This document shows, piece after piece, positions 47,504-57,207 of a stretch of DNA of 64,000 nt (positions are counted from its first letter, which is position 1; each line of letters starts with the position of its first letter). The DNA lies in NCBI RefSeq assembly GCF_009852415.1, contig NZ_WOXS01000002.1, forward strand, positions 2,626,501 to 2,690,500, given 5' to 3'. Below the pieces are notes generated by a model that saw only the letters and a list, made by a program, of their open reading frames with translations, was not told the origin of the DNA and ran no database searches. This stretch comes from Streptomyces sp. Tu 3180. Its GTDB lineage: Bacteria > Actinomycetota > Actinomycetes > Streptomycetales > Streptomycetaceae. Made by a program: the position numbers and the translations under genes.

Positions 47504-47941
47504 CTACCGCTTGGACTTCGCGGCCTTCGGCGTCGCCAGACGGCTGCCGCTCCAGTCCTTGCCCACGCTGACACTCTTGGACGCCGTCAGACCTGCCGTG
47601 GTGGCGGCTTCCGAGATGTCACTCGGCTCCACATACCCCGAACGGCCGGTCTTCGGCGTGAGCAGCAGGATCGCGCCGCCCTCTTCGATGTACGTGGTGG
47701 CATCCACCAGCGCATCCGTCAGGTCGCCGTCGTCGTCACGGAACCACAGCACAACGGCGTCGGCCACGTCGTCGTACTCCTCGTCGACCAGGTCGCTCTC
47801 GATGACGCCTTCGATGGCCTCGCGGAGCTCCTGGTCGACGTCGTCGTCGTAGCCGATCTCCTGGACCACCTGCCCGGGCTGGAACCCCAGCCTGGCGGCA
47901 GGGTTCGTCCGCTCCTCCGCGTGGTCCGCGGTCGCGCTCAC
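47504..47941 (-). CDS. DUF3052 conserved actinobacterial protein
   Basis: The 145 aa protein from GTG 47941 has AGGAGG six nt upstream. It begins with SATADHAEERTNPAARLGF, has the conserved GYDDDVDQELREAIE acidic stretch, WFRDDDGDLTDALVDATTYI, LLLTPKTGRSGYVEPSDISE and a basic C-terminus (ATPKAAKSKR). It is a small acidic protein with a Rossmann-like look; its role is unknown. It is highly conserved next to aceE and ahpE-like genes in Streptomyces, as I recall. Confidence 0.9.
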   Translation of the reverse strand: MSATADHAEERTNPAARLGFQPGQVVQEIGYDDDVDQELREAIEGVIESDLVDEEYDDVADAVVLWFRDDDGDLTDALVDATTYIEEGGAILLLTPKTGRSGYVEPSDISEAATTAGLTASKSVSVGKDWSGSRLATPKAAKSKR

Positions 47942-48385
47942 GGGTTGCCTCCTGATCATGTCTTGGGAATAACTCAGCCACGCGCGTGCGCGAAGCATTG
48001 GCCGTAGTCCACACGGGCGGGACGGATCGCGCAAGTACCCGGCCGTCCAGACCGCCGAAACGGTGACGATCCCGACCGGGTCACCGCAACTCCAGGCACA
48101 CCATCATGGTCCACAGTGACGCACACCACACCTTTGTGCCCGCTTTGGACGTTTGGGAACCGTCTGCGGGAACGAGAGTCGAATGTACGTCCACGGGTAG
48201 GGGACTCCCAGGCATCCGCCTCCGCGTCACCCCTGCGCCACCGCACCGCACCCGGACCATATCCGGGTTACCCCACGGTAAAGATGACGTTTGCGGTCCC
48301 GGGGTGGACCATGGGAGCGGCGCAAACCCGGCCGTATCAGTGAAGCAGCGGCCCTCTCACGGCCCTCTGACAGGTAAGGAACAGC
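47942..48385. promoter_or_regulatory. divergent promoter region of DUF3052 and aceE
   Basis: These 444 nt have no gene. The 10-bp segment CATGGTCCAC (48105-48114) recurs inverted as GTGGACCATG (48304-48313), 190 nt apart, which could be two operator half-sites. GGGTTACC and TAAAGATG near 48262-48285 may belong to the aceE promoter. AAGGAACAGC precedes the GTG of aceE. Confidence 0.5.
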
Positions 48386-51133
48386 GTGGCTTCCGCATCC
48401 GATCGCAACCCGATCATCATTGGCGGCCTTCCGAGTCAGGTTCCTGACTTCGACCCCGAGGAAACCCAGGAGTGGCTCGACTCCCTCGACGCCGCCGTCG
48501 ACGAGCGCGGCCGGGAGCGGGCCCGCTACCTGATGCTGCGGCTGATCGAGCGGGCCCGCGCCAAGCGCGTGGCCGTGCCCGAGATGCGCAGCACGGACTA
48601 CGTCAACACGATCCCCACGCGCGCGGAGCCGTTCTTCCCGGGCAACGAGGAGATCGAGCGCAGGATCCTCAACGCGACCCGCTGGAACGCCGCGGTGATG
48701 GTCTCGCGCGCGCAGCGGCCCGGCATCGGGGTCGGCGGCCACATCGCCACCTTCGCGTCCTCCGCGTCGCTGTACGACGTGGGCTTCAACCACTTCTTCC
48801 GCGGCAAGGACGAGGGGGACGGCGGCGACCAGGTCTTCTTCCAGGGGCACGCCTCCCCGGGCATCTACGCCCGCGCGTTCCTGCTGGACCGGCTGGGCGA
48901 GCGGCACCTGGACGGCTTCCGGCAGGAGAAGTCGAAGGCCCCCTACGCCCTGTCGTCGTACCCGCACCCGCGGTCGATGCCGGACTTCTGGGAGTTCCCG
49001 ACCGTGTCGATGGGTCTCGGCCCGATCGGCGCGATCTACCAGGCGCGGATGAACCGCTACATGCACGCGCGCGGCATCGCGGACACCTCCAGGTCGCACG
49101 TGTGGGCGTTCCTCGGCGACGGCGAGATGGACGAGCCGGAGTCGCTGGGCCAGCTGTCCCTGGCCGCCCGCGAGGGCCTGGACAACCTCACCTTCGTCGT
49201 CAACTGCAACCTGCAGCGCCTGGACGGCCCGGTGCGCGGCAACGGCAAGATCATCCAGGAGCTGGAGTCGATCTTCCGGGGCGCCGGCTGGAACGTCATC
49301 AAGCTGGTCTGGGACCGCACCTGGGACCCGCTGCTCGCCCAGGACCGGGACGGCGTGCTGGTGAACAAGATGAACACCACGCCGGACGGCCAGTTCCAGA
49401 CGTACGCCACCGAGTCCGGCGCCTACATCCGCAACCACTTCTTCGGCGACGACCACCGGCTGCGCGCGATGGTCGAGAACATGACCGACCACCAGATCCT
49501 CATGCTGGGCCGCGGCGGCCACGACCACCGCAAGATCTACGCGGCGTACAAGGCGGCGGTGGAGCACAAGGGCCAGCCGACGGTCATCCTCGCCAAGACG
49601 GTCAAGGGCTGGACGCTGGGCCCGAACTTCGAGGGCCGCAACGCCACGCACCAGATGAAGAAGCTGACGGTCGAGGACCTCAAGCGCTTCCGCGACCGGC
49701 TGCACCTGCCGATCTCCGACAAGGACCTCGAGTCCGGCCCGCCGCCGTACTACCACCCGGGCCGGGACTCGGAGGAGATGCAGTACATGCACGACCGCCG
49801 CAGGTCGCTCGGCGGTTACGTGCCCACGCGCGTGGTGCGCTCCGAGCCGCTCGCCCTGCCGGACGACAAGGCGTACGCGACCGTGAAGAAGGGCTCGGGC
49901 CAGCAGTCCATCGCGACGACCATGGCGTTCGTCCGGCTCCTCAAGGACCTCATGCGGGACAAGGAGATCGGCAAGCGGTTCGTGCTGATCGCGCCGGACG
50001 AGTACCGCACGTTCGGCATGGACTCCTTCTTCCCGAGCGCGAAGATCTACAACCCGCTGGGCCAGCAGTACGAGGCCGTGGACCGGGAGCTGCTGCTCGC
50101 CTACAAGGAGGCGCCGAACGGGCAGATGCTGCACGACGGCATCTCCGAGGCCGGCTGCACGGCCTCGCTGATCGCCGCGGGCTCGGCGTACGCCACGCAC
50201 GGCGAGCCCCTCATCCCGGTGTACGTCTTCTACTCGATGTTCGGCTTCCAGCGCACCGGCGACCAGTTCTGGCAGATGGCCGACCAGCTGGCGCGCGGGT
50301 TCGTGCTGGGCGCGACCGCCGGACGGACCACGCTGACCGGTGAGGGCCTCCAGCACGCGGACGGCCACTCGCAGCTGCTGGCGTCCACCAACCCGGCCTG
50401 CGTCGCGTACGACCCGGCCTTCGGGTACGAGATCGCGCACATCGTGCAGGACGGTCTGCGCCGGATGTACGGCGGCGACGCCGAGCACCCGCACGGCGAG
50501 GACGTCTTCTACTACCTCACCGTCTACAACGAGCCCATCCAGCACCCGGCCGAGCCCGCGAACGTGGACGTCGAGGGCATCGTCAAGGGCCTCTACCGCT
50601 TCGGCGAGGGCACGGGGGGCTCCCTCCCGGCGCAGATCCTGGCCTCCGGCGTCGCGCTGCCCTGGGCGATCGAGGCGCAGCGGATCCTCGCCGCGGAGTG
50701 GGACGTCAGGGCCGACGTGTGGTCGGCGACCTCCTGGAACGAGCTGCGGCGCGAGGCGGTGGCCTGCGAGGAGCACAACCTGCTGCACCCGGAGGAGGAG
50801 CAGCGCGTGCCGTACGTGACGCGCAAGCTCGCCGGGGCGCAGGGGCCGGTGGTGGCGGTGTCGGACTGGATGCGGTCGGTGCCGGACCAGATCGCGCGCT
50901 GGGTGCCGGGGACGTACCAGTCGCTCGGCGCCGACGGCTTCGGCTTCGCGGACACGCGCGGGGCGGCCCGGCGGTTCTTCCACATCGACGCGCAGTCGAT
51001 CGTGGTGGCGGTGCTGACGGAGCTGGCCCGGGAGGGCAAGGTCGACCGGTCCGTGCTGAAGCAGGCCATCGACCGCTACCAGCTGCTCGACGTCTCCGCG
51101 GCCGACCCGGGCGTGGCGGGCGGCGACGCGTAG
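48386..51133 (+). CDS. aceE: pyruvate dehydrogenase E1 component, homodimeric
   Basis: The 915 aa protein from GTG 48386 is full length for the AceE family (about 890-920). The ThDP-binding motif is [20 protein letters not shown] with the downstream N, as [20 protein letters not shown]. The catalytic His region is [17 protein letters not shown] with the H of GGHDHRKIY. The C-terminal transketolase domain is [15 protein letters not shown]. It decarboxylates pyruvate and feeds acetyl groups to lipoyl-E2. Unlike the E1 alpha/beta type it is one chain. A terminator follows at once, so it is monocistronic. Confidence 0.97.
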   Translation: MASASDRNPIIIGGLPSQVPDFDPEETQEWLDSLDAAVDERGRERARYLMLRLIERARAKRVAVPEMRSTDYVNTIPTRAEPFFPGNEEIERRILNATRWNAAVMVSRAQRPGIGVGGHIATFASSASLYDVGFNHFFRGKDEGDGGDQVFFQGHASPGIYARAFLLDRLGERHLDGFRQEKSKAPYALSSYPHPRSMPDFWEFPTVSMGLGPIGAIYQARMNRYMHARGIADTSRSHVWAFLGDGEMDEPESLGQLSLAAREGLDNLTFVVNCNLQRLDGPVRGNGKIIQELESIFRGAGWNVIKLVWDRTWDPLLAQDRDGVLVNKMNTTPDGQFQTYATESGAYIRNHFFGDDHRLRAMVENMTDHQILMLGRGGHDHRKIYAAYKAAVEHKGQPTVILAKTVKGWTLGPNFEGRNATHQMKKLTVEDLKRFRDRLHLPISDKDLESGPPPYYHPGRDSEEMQYMHDRRRSLGGYVPTRVVRSEPLALPDDKAYATVKKGSGQQSIATTMAFVRLLKDLMRDKEIGKRFVLIAPDEYRTFGMDSFFPSAKIYNPLGQQYEAVDRELLLAYKEAPNGQMLHDGISEAGCTASLIAAGSAYATHGEPLIPVYVFYSMFGFQRTGDQFWQMADQLARGFVLGATAGRTTLTGEGLQHADGHSQLLASTNPACVAYDPAFGYEIAHIVQDGLRRMYGGDAEHPHGEDVFYYLTVYNEPIQHPAEPANVDVEGIVKGLYRFGEGTGGSLPAQILASGVALPWAIEAQRILAAEWDVRADVWSATSWNELRREAVACEEHNLLHPEEEQRVPYVTRKLAGAQGPVVAVSDWMRSVPDQIARWVPGTYQSLGADGFGFADTRGAARRFFHIDAQSIVVAVLTELAREGKVDRSVLKQAIDRYQLLDVSAADPGVAGGDA

Positions 51134-51154
51134 GCGTCCCGGGTCACGGACCGG

Positions 51155-51190
51155 CGCCGGACGGCGGCCCCGCGGGGCCGCCGTCCGGCG
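51155..51190 (+). terminator. aceE terminator
   Basis: A 36-nt perfect palindrome (CGCCGGACGGCGGCCCCG and its complement) is followed by TTTCCTA. It ends 17 nt before the next ATG. Confidence 0.85.
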
Positions 51191-51207
51191 TTTCCTACGA
51201 TGCCCCC

Positions 51208-51972
51208 ATGGCCGAACCGACTGCACTGGACCGCTGGGAGCGGCGCACCCAGAGTCCCCTGATGGCGCTGGCCGTCCTCTTCGCGCTCGCCTACGCCCTC
51301 CCGATCGTGGACCCGGACGCCCCGCGGTCCCTGCTGACCGCCTGCCACGCCGTGAACTGGGGGGTGTGGGGCGCGTTCAGCCTCGACTACGCCGTCCGGC
51401 TGTGGCTGAGCGAGGACCGGATGCGTTTCGTGCGCGGCAACCCGCTGGCGCTGCTCGCGGTCGTCCTGCCGCTGATCCAGCCGCTGCGGCTGCTCCGGCT
51501 GGTGTCGCTGCTGCTGCTCGCCGGGCAGCGGGCGCGGCTGGCGTCGCAGATCCGGGTCACGACGTACGTCGCGGGCTGCTGTCTGGGGCTGCTGGTCTTC
51601 GGCGCGCTGGCCGTGCTGGAGGTGGAGCGGGGCCGGCCGGGGGCGTCCATCCACACGCTGGGGGACGCGGTGTGGTGGGCGTTCACGACGATGACCACCG
51701 TGGGGTACGGCGACATGGCGCCGACCACCGGGCTGGGGCGGATGCTGGCGATCGGGCTGATGCTCTCCGGGATCGCGCTGCTCGGTGTCGTCACCGCGAA
51801 CATCGCGGCCTGGTTCATCGCGCGGTTCGAGATGGACGACGAGGAGGAGCGCCGGCAGACGGCGGCCATCGAGGCGCTGACGGAGGAGGTCCGGGCCCTG
51901 CGGGGGGAGGTCGCGGCGCTGCGGGAGTCGGCGGCGGACCGGGTCGCCGGGGCACCGCGCGGACCGGCATGA
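51208..51972 (+). CDS. potassium channel, Kv/KvAP-like single-subunit
   Basis: The 254 aa protein from ATG 51208 begins MAEPTALDRWERRTQSPLMA; TACGAT lies six nt upstream. Four N-terminal helices form an S1-S4-like domain, with Arg-containing S4 (PLRLLRLVSLLLL). The pore follows: WWAFTTMTTVGYGDMAPTT with the TVGYGD selectivity filter, then an S6 (LMLSGIALLGVVTANIAAW). The C-terminus (EERRQTAAIEALTEEVRALR) is a coiled coil for tetramers. It conducts K+ across the membrane; the small number of S4 arginines suggests weak voltage sensing. Confidence 0.92.
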   Translation: MAEPTALDRWERRTQSPLMALAVLFALAYALPIVDPDAPRSLLTACHAVNWGVWGAFSLDYAVRLWLSEDRMRFVRGNPLALLAVVLPLIQPLRLLRLVSLLLLAGQRARLASQIRVTTYVAGCCLGLLVFGALAVLEVERGRPGASIHTLGDAVWWAFTTMTTVGYGDMAPTTGLGRMLAIGLMLSGIALLGVVTANIAAWFIARFEMDDEEERRQTAAIEALTEEVRALRGEVAALRESAADRVAGAPRGPA

Positions 51973-51975
51973 GCG

Positions 51976-52010
51976 AGGGCCCCCGGCGCCCCACCGGAGG
52001 CCCTCGCCCG
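51976..52010. terminator. hairpin between K+ channel and DUF4190 genes
   Basis: GCGAGGGCC pairs with GGCCCTCGC, with inner CCGG/CCGG. It is between convergent stops 46 nt apart. Confidence 0.65.
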
Positions 52011-52018
52011 TGCCCGGG

Positions 52019-52321
52019 TCAGAACACGCCGTACCCGGGGGTCGCTCCGGCCAGCCAGATGAGGGCCAGGAGCGTGTCGATGGCGCCCAGCACGAGGGCG
52101 ACCACGGCCGTCGCCGGGCGGGGACCCGCCCAGCCGCGGCCCATGGCGAGCCATCCGCAGACGATCGCCGCGGGGCCGAGGATGATCCCCAGCACGAAGA
52201 ATCCGGCGACCGCGCAGATGACTCCGATGATTCCGAGCGTCGCGCGATCCGGCCCGGTCCGTGACCACGTCCGGCCACGTGAGCGGGGGTGCCTGCGCGT
52301 TCCGTGTCCGAAGCTCGCCAT
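52019..52321 (-). CDS. DUF4190 two-helix membrane protein
   Basis: The 100 aa protein is from ATG 52321, six nt after GGGAG (ATG 52324 adds one residue and sits too close). Two membrane helices, LGIIGVICAVAGFFVLGII and TAVVALVLGAIDTLLALIW, flank the conserved WLAMGRGW. The N-terminus is basic (MASFGHGTRRHPRSRGRTW). The function is unknown. Confidence 0.85.
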   Translation of the reverse strand: MASFGHGTRRHPRSRGRTWSRTGPDRATLGIIGVICAVAGFFVLGIILGPAAIVCGWLAMGRGWAGPRPATAVVALVLGAIDTLLALIWLAGATPGYGVF

Positions 52322-52586
52322 CATCAACTCCCTGAACCCCTTGGTCGGTTGGGGGATGTCCGGGGTTCGTCGTGAAGGCGGGTACCCCCGCTTCGGCCGT
52401 GGATTCACGCCTTGTGGACGGCGGTGGACGCGCTGTCCCCCTCCGGCAGCGCGCCGCGGCCGCCGTCCTCCGTGCCCTGCGGAGGGCATGACCCACTGTG
52501 ACCTGCGGTGCCCTCCCGGCGGGAGGGATCACCGCGTGGGTTCACCCTGATGAGCGAACTCGGCCCCGGGCGCGCCGGACGAGGCG

Positions 52587-54206
52587 TCAGATGTGGCCGA
52601 CGCCCGCGCCGGCCTCCGCGTTCTCGCCGCGCTTGGTGAGGAGGGCGACCAGCACCGCGACGACGGCGACTCCGGCGGCGACCAGGGACGCCAGGCTCAT
52701 GCCGGAGAGGAAGGTGTCGTGCGCGACGTCGGTGATCTTCGCGGCGATCGCCCCGGGCGTGCCCTCGGCCACCGGCGCCGCACCGACCTGGACGGCCTCG
52801 GCGGCCCGGTCGGCCTGTTCCGGGGTGAGCGGCGGAAGCCCGGCCTCCTTCCAGTTGCCCTCGAGGTCGCTGTCGACCTTCGAGGCCATCACCGCGCCCA
52901 GCACCGCCGTGCCGAGGCTGCCGCCGATCTGCATGGCGGCCTGCTGGAGACCGCCGGCCACGCCGGACAGCTCCAACGGCGCGTTGCCGACGATGACTTC
53001 GGTGGCGCCGACCATGACGGGCGCGAGGCCGAGGCCCAGCAGGGCGAACCAGAGCGACATCGTGGCGCTGCCGGTGTCCTGCTCGAGCGTCGACATGCCG
53101 TACATGGCGAGCGCGGTGAGGGCCATGCCGCCGGCCAGCGGGATGCGCGGGCCGACCTTGGTGATCATCGCGCCGGCGAGCGGGGAGCCGACGATCATCA
53201 TGCCGGTGAGCGGCAGCAGGTGCAGACCGGCGTCGATCGGGCTCATCCCGTGCACGTTCTGCAGGTAGAAGGTGACGAAGAACAGGCCGCCCATGAAGGC
53301 GATGGCCATCAGGACCATCAGCACGACACCCGCGGACAGCGGGACGGAGCGGAACAGGCCCAGCGGGATCAGCGGCTCCTTCACCTTCGTCTCCCAGAAG
53401 GAGAAGAGCCCGAAGCCGGCGAGCGAGGCGACGATGAACGCCCAGGTCTTGGCGTCGCCCCAGCCCCACTCCGGAGCCTTGATCAGGGCCCAGACGAGGC
53501 AGAACATCGCGGCGGACAGCAGGGCGATGCCGAGGACGTCGAACGAGCGCGGGGCGTTCTCCGCGCGGTGGTCCAGCAGGATCCACGCGCCGAGGGCGAC
53601 GGCGAGGACGCCGACCGGCACGTTGATGAAGAACACCGACTGCCAGTTGACGTGCTCGACGAGGACACCGCCGAGGATCGGGCCGCCCGCGGTGGAGGCG
53701 CCGATCACCATGCCCCAGATGCCGATGGCCATGTTGAGCTTCTCGGCCGGGAAGGTGGCCCGCAGCAGGCCGAGCGCGGCCGGCATCAGCAGGGCGCCGA
53801 ACAGGCCCTGGAAGACGCGGAAGACGACGACCATCGAGATCGTGTCGGACAACCCGATGGCGGCCGACGAGGCGGCGAAGCCCGCCACGCCTATGAGGAA
53901 GGTCTGCCGGTGGCCGAAGCGGTCACCGAGCTTGCCCGCGGTGATCAGGGAGACCGCGAGGGCGAGAAAGTAGGCGTTGGTGATCCACTGGAGTTCCGAC
54001 AGGCTGGCGTCCAGGTCGTCGCCGATGGCCGGGTTGGCGATGGCCACGATGGTGCCGTCGAGGGCCACCATCATGACCCCCACGGCGACGGTGATCAGGG
54101 TGAACCAGGGGTGCCCGCGCAGCCCCTTGCCCGGTGTCGCGCCCGACGGGGCGGCCGGTGCCTCTTCCCCCGGCCCCGTCGCGTCGATGGTGGTCTGACT
54201 AGTCAT
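52587..54206 (-). CDS. DHA2-family MFS drug exporter
   Basis: The 539 aa protein from ATG 54206 begins MTSQTTIDATGPGEEAPAAP. TAGKLGDRFGHRQTFLIGVA is motif A, and ASTAGGPILGGVLVEHVNWQ plus SVFFINVPVG are motif C and D2 of the 14-helix EmrB/QacA family. It likely exports toxic or endogenous small molecules by proton exchange. A divergent TetR gene faces it across 111 nt with two palindromic operators, the usual repressor-pump pair. TAGCCT lies seven nt before ATG and TTGTCA 18 nt further up, so it may be leaderless. Confidence 0.92.
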   Translation of the reverse strand: MTSQTTIDATGPGEEAPAAPSGATPGKGLRGHPWFTLITVAVGVMMVALDGTIVAIANPAIGDDLDASLSELQWITNAYFLALAVSLITAGKLGDRFGHRQTFLIGVAGFAASSAAIGLSDTISMVVVFRVFQGLFGALLMPAALGLLRATFPAEKLNMAIGIWGMVIGASTAGGPILGGVLVEHVNWQSVFFINVPVGVLAVALGAWILLDHRAENAPRSFDVLGIALLSAAMFCLVWALIKAPEWGWGDAKTWAFIVASLAGFGLFSFWETKVKEPLIPLGLFRSVPLSAGVVLMVLMAIAFMGGLFFVTFYLQNVHGMSPIDAGLHLLPLTGMMIVGSPLAGAMITKVGPRIPLAGGMALTALAMYGMSTLEQDTGSATMSLWFALLGLGLAPVMVGATEVIVGNAPLELSGVAGGLQQAAMQIGGSLGTAVLGAVMASKVDSDLEGNWKEAGLPPLTPEQADRAAEAVQVGAAPVAEGTPGAIAAKITDVAHDTFLSGMSLASLVAAGVAVVAVLVALLTKRGENAEAGAGVGHI

Positions 54207-54218
54207 ACCTTCGAGGCT

Positions 54219-54231
54219 AGTGACAGTCACT
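54219..54231. promoter_or_regulatory. TetR operator copy 1
   Basis: AGTGACAGTCACT is a perfect odd palindrome that overlaps the -10/-35 spacer of the MFS promoter (TTGTCA-N18-TAGCCT on the minus strand). Confidence 0.6.
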
Positions 54232-54255
54232 GACACTTGACAAACCAATTCACCA

Positions 54256-54268
54256 GTCAGTAACTGAC
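54256..54268. promoter_or_regulatory. TetR operator copy 2
   Basis: GTCAGTAACTGAC is a second perfect odd palindrome. It shares ACTGACAC with the first and lies before TATAGCCT, the likely -10 of the TetR gene. Confidence 0.6.
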
Positions 54269-54317
54269 ACGACACTCGCCTATAGCCTGATCAGGAGAAA
54301 CAGTTCTGGGAGGACCG

Positions 54318-54980
54318 ATGGAGACGGCCTGGACCGTCACGGGTGCGGCGCCGCGGCCGGGTCTGCGGGAGCGCAAGAAGCAGCGCACCCGGGACGCGCT
54401 GGTCCGGGCCGCACTGGAGCTGTTCGCCACCCGCGGGTACGAGGGGACGACCGTCGACGACATCGCCGCGGCCGTCGACGTCTCGCAGCGCACCTTCTTC
54501 CGCTACTTCGCCAGCAAGGAGGAGGTGGCGTTCTTCGTCCCGCGGCTGGCCGAGTCGCACGTCGTCGAGGCCGTGCGGGGGCGCCCGCCGGGCGAGGCGC
54601 CGCTGGAGACGCTGCGCCGGGCCGTCCTGGACAGCTGGGACGGCATCAACGCGACCATCGAGCAGGTCGTGCCCCTCGACCTGCACCTGCGGGTCTACCG
54701 GGTGATCGAGTCGACACCGGCGCTGCTCGCCGCCCACCTGCGGCGCGCGACGGAGCTGGAGGAGGAGCTGGCGCGCATCGTCGCCGGGCGCGAGGGGCTG
54801 GACGTGGACACCGACCCCCGGCCGCGGATCCTGGTGGCCGCCTTCGGCGGGGTGGTCCGGGTGGCGGAACGGCTGTGGTCGGCCGGGGACGACCTGAGCG
54901 TCGACGCCATGCGCGATCTGATGGCGACCCACCTGGACCGGCTGGGCCCGGCGCTCGCGGAGAACTGGCGTACGAGCTGA
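54318..54980 (+). CDS. TetR-family regulator of the divergent MFS exporter
   Basis: The 220 aa protein from ATG 54318 has GGGAGGACCG ahead. It begins METAWTVTGAAPRPGLRERK. The HTH is EGTTVDDIAAAVDVSQRTFF and RYFASKEEVAFF, typical of TetR. The C-terminal ligand domain has a predicted helical pocket. It is divergent to a DHA2 pump; the two share a 111-nt region with two palindromes. It is expected to be released by a pump substrate. Confidence 0.92.
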   Translation: METAWTVTGAAPRPGLRERKKQRTRDALVRAALELFATRGYEGTTVDDIAAAVDVSQRTFFRYFASKEEVAFFVPRLAESHVVEAVRGRPPGEAPLETLRRAVLDSWDGINATIEQVVPLDLHLRVYRVIESTPALLAAHLRRATELEEELARIVAGREGLDVDTDPRPRILVAAFGGVVRVAERLWSAGDDLSVDAMRDLMATHLDRLGPALAENWRTS

Positions 54981-55061
54981 TCCCTGGATCGACACACTGA
55001 AACGTGATCCCGGTCACTTGGTTCACGCGAGACCCTCTCGTTCTCCTAGTGTGTCCTTTCA

Positions 55062-56279
55062 GTGACTTCCTTCGACACCTCCCCGCAACTGAACGTCTGG
55101 CGCGCGCTGCTCGCGCTCGCCGTCGTCTTCGTGATGCTGACGACCACCGGCTGGACGGCGCTGCGCAACCAGCGGGAGACACCCCCTCTCCAGGCGTCGC
55201 TCGACGCCTGGGGGAAGGGCCGCATAGCCGGTCACCGGCTGCCGGACCCGCAGTCGGCGCCCGCGCGGCTGGCCCGGTTCTTCGCCTCCCTCACCGAGGG
55301 GCAGCGGGCGGCCCTCGCCCACCGCTATCCGCTCGCGGTCGGCAACATGAACGGCGCGCCGGCCGCTCTGCGCTACCGCGCCAACCGCATCGCGCTGGGG
55401 CAGGCCCGCGAGGTCGAGCTGAAACGCCTGCACGACAGCCGCCTCACGCCCGCGGGGCAGCGGCAGGCGGCCCGCCGGATGGACCGCCTCGAGGCGCTGA
55501 TGCGCCCCGGCCGGCGCATCCTCGCCTTCAACCCGTCGGGCTCGGGCCGGGTCGCCGAGGTCTTCGGCGACCTGCGCACGGCCGACCGGGTCTCGGTCGT
55601 CGTCCCCGGGGTCGACACGGACCTGCTCACCTTCCAGCGCACGCACCGCGGGTACGCCGCGCCCGTCGGCATGGCCAGGTCCCTGTACGCGGCCGAGCGC
55701 GAGGCCGACCCCACCACCCGCACCGCCGTGATCGCCTGGGCCGACTACACCGCCCCCAGCGGTCTCGGCATGGACGCGGCCACGGCGATGCGCGCCGAGG
55801 ACGGTGCGGCGCGGCTGAACGCGATGCTGCGCGGACTGCCCGGGAAGGCGCCGGTCTCGCTGTTCTGCCACAGCTACGGCTCCGTGGTGTGCGGGCTCGC
55901 CGCGCCCTCGCTGCCGGGCCGGGTGGCCGACATAGCGGTGGCCGGCAGTCCCGGGATGCGGGTCGAGAGGGCCTCCCAGCTGGACACCTCCGCGCGGGTG
56001 TGGGCGATGCGGGACGCCGACGACTGGATCCAGGACGTGCCGTACCTGGAGCTCGGCGGGCTGGGGCACGGGGCCGACCCGGTGGCCGCGGGGTTCGGGG
56101 CGCGGGTGCTGTCGGCGCGGGAGGCGAAGGGGCACGGCGGGTATTTCGAACCGGGCACGGACAGCCTGCGGAACTTCGCCGAGATCGGCGTTGGCGCATA
56201 CCGCGCGGTCTCCTGTGCCCACGAGGACGACGTCTGCCGGGCGGGTTTGTCCGGCACGGCGACCATCGGACGCGCGTAG
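55062..56279 (+). CDS. alpha/beta hydrolase (DUF1023 family), membrane-anchored
   Basis: The 405 aa protein is from GTG 55062. A membrane helix (WRALLALAVVFVMLTTTGW, about 13-31) makes it anchored or secreted. The C-terminal DUF1023 alpha/beta-hydrolase fold contains SLFCHSYGSVV with the nucleophile Ser in C-H-S-Y-G rather than G-H-S-Y-G, VVVPGVDTD and GMGG-like GGLGHGADP. Streptomyces members are putative lipases/esterases; the substrate is unknown. TAGTGT nine nt before the GTG suggests a leaderless start. Confidence 0.85.
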   Translation: MTSFDTSPQLNVWRALLALAVVFVMLTTTGWTALRNQRETPPLQASLDAWGKGRIAGHRLPDPQSAPARLARFFASLTEGQRAALAHRYPLAVGNMNGAPAALRYRANRIALGQAREVELKRLHDSRLTPAGQRQAARRMDRLEALMRPGRRILAFNPSGSGRVAEVFGDLRTADRVSVVVPGVDTDLLTFQRTHRGYAAPVGMARSLYAAEREADPTTRTAVIAWADYTAPSGLGMDAATAMRAEDGAARLNAMLRGLPGKAPVSLFCHSYGSVVCGLAAPSLPGRVADIAVAGSPGMRVERASQLDTSARVWAMRDADDWIQDVPYLELGGLGHGADPVAAGFGARVLSAREAKGHGGYFEPGTDSLRNFAEIGVGAYRAVSCAHEDDVCRAGLSGTATIGRA

Positions 56280-56345
56280 AGGCGGAGAAACTGCGGTATG
56301 CGCGGGGAGAGGACGAAGAAGCTCGTGCCGCATACGATGAGCCGC

Positions 56346-57191
56346 ATGGGTGACGTACTGGCCGGATTTCATGCCGCCTGGGAGTTCGAGTCCGACTCCG
56401 TGCTCATCCGTTACGAACGGGGGATCCGGACACCCAAGCTGTTCCAGGCGCTCGGGGAACGACGCATACCCCTCGAGGCGATCGAGGGGGTGACCCTGAC
56501 CCCCGGCAGGCGCGGCACCGTGGTCCTGCGCGTCGAGCCGCGGCCCGGTGCCGATCCGCTCATGGAGGCCGCCGCCGGGCAGTTGAAGGAGAGCAGCGAC
56601 CCGTACCGGCTGGTGCTGCCCGCCGAACGCGAGACGCTGGCCGAGTACTACGCCGACGAACTGCGCGGCCTGCTCACCGAGTCGGGGCCGGCCGAGCGTC
56701 ACCTGGTGGAAGCCCCCGGGACGCCGCGCCAGTTCAAGGCGTACGACGGGAAGGCCTCCTTCGACGGGACGTCGGTGTCCTTCCGCTGGTTCTGGACGGG
56801 AGCCTCGTCGGCCAAGTGGAAGGCCGGCGACCAGCGCTTCCCCGTCGGCGAGTTGAGCGGCGTGGAGTGGCGGTCGCCCGAGGTGTTCGAAGGACACCTG
56901 CGGCTGCTGCGCCGGGACGCGGGGGCGCCTCCCACGCAGGCCGACCAGGACCCGGCGGCCGTGGTGTTCGGGCTCGGCTACGGGCCGGTGCACGAGTCGC
57001 TGCCGTTCGCCGCCGCGGTGCTGGCGGCGGTGCGCACCTGCGAGCCGGTGCCCGCGGTGGCCGCGGCACCGCGCCGCGACCCCGCGGACATCGCCGAGCG
57101 CATCCGTCACCTGGGGGAACTCCATCAGGCGGGGCTGGTGACGGACGAGGAGTTCTCCGTGAAGAAGGCGGAGTTGCTGGCGGAGCTCTAG
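56346..57191 (+). CDS. DUF4429/SHOCT-domain protein
   Basis: The 281 aa protein from ATG 56346 begins MGDVLAGFHAAWEFESDSVL. Two DUF4429 repeats (LIRYERGIRTPKLFQALGER and FKAYDGKASFDGTSVSFRWF) precede a C-terminal SHOCT helix pair (IRHLGELHQAGLVTDEEFSV). TACGAT lies seven nt upstream without a Shine-Dalgarno sequence. SHOCT is thought to mediate oligomerisation; the cellular role is unknown. Confidence 0.88.
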   Translation: MGDVLAGFHAAWEFESDSVLIRYERGIRTPKLFQALGERRIPLEAIEGVTLTPGRRGTVVLRVEPRPGADPLMEAAAGQLKESSDPYRLVLPAERETLAEYYADELRGLLTESGPAERHLVEAPGTPRQFKAYDGKASFDGTSVSFRWFWTGASSAKWKAGDQRFPVGELSGVEWRSPEVFEGHLRLLRRDAGAPPTQADQDPAAVVFGLGYGPVHESLPFAAAVLAAVRTCEPVPAVAAAPRRDPADIAERIRHLGELHQAGLVTDEEFSVKKAELLAEL

Positions 57192-57207
57192 GCCCCGCCC
57201 GCCGGGT

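Noticed and set aside
48227..51226. Very long leftward open frame opposite aceE
   Set aside because: AceE motifs on the plus strand are unambiguous; the leftward product has no family and biased composition.
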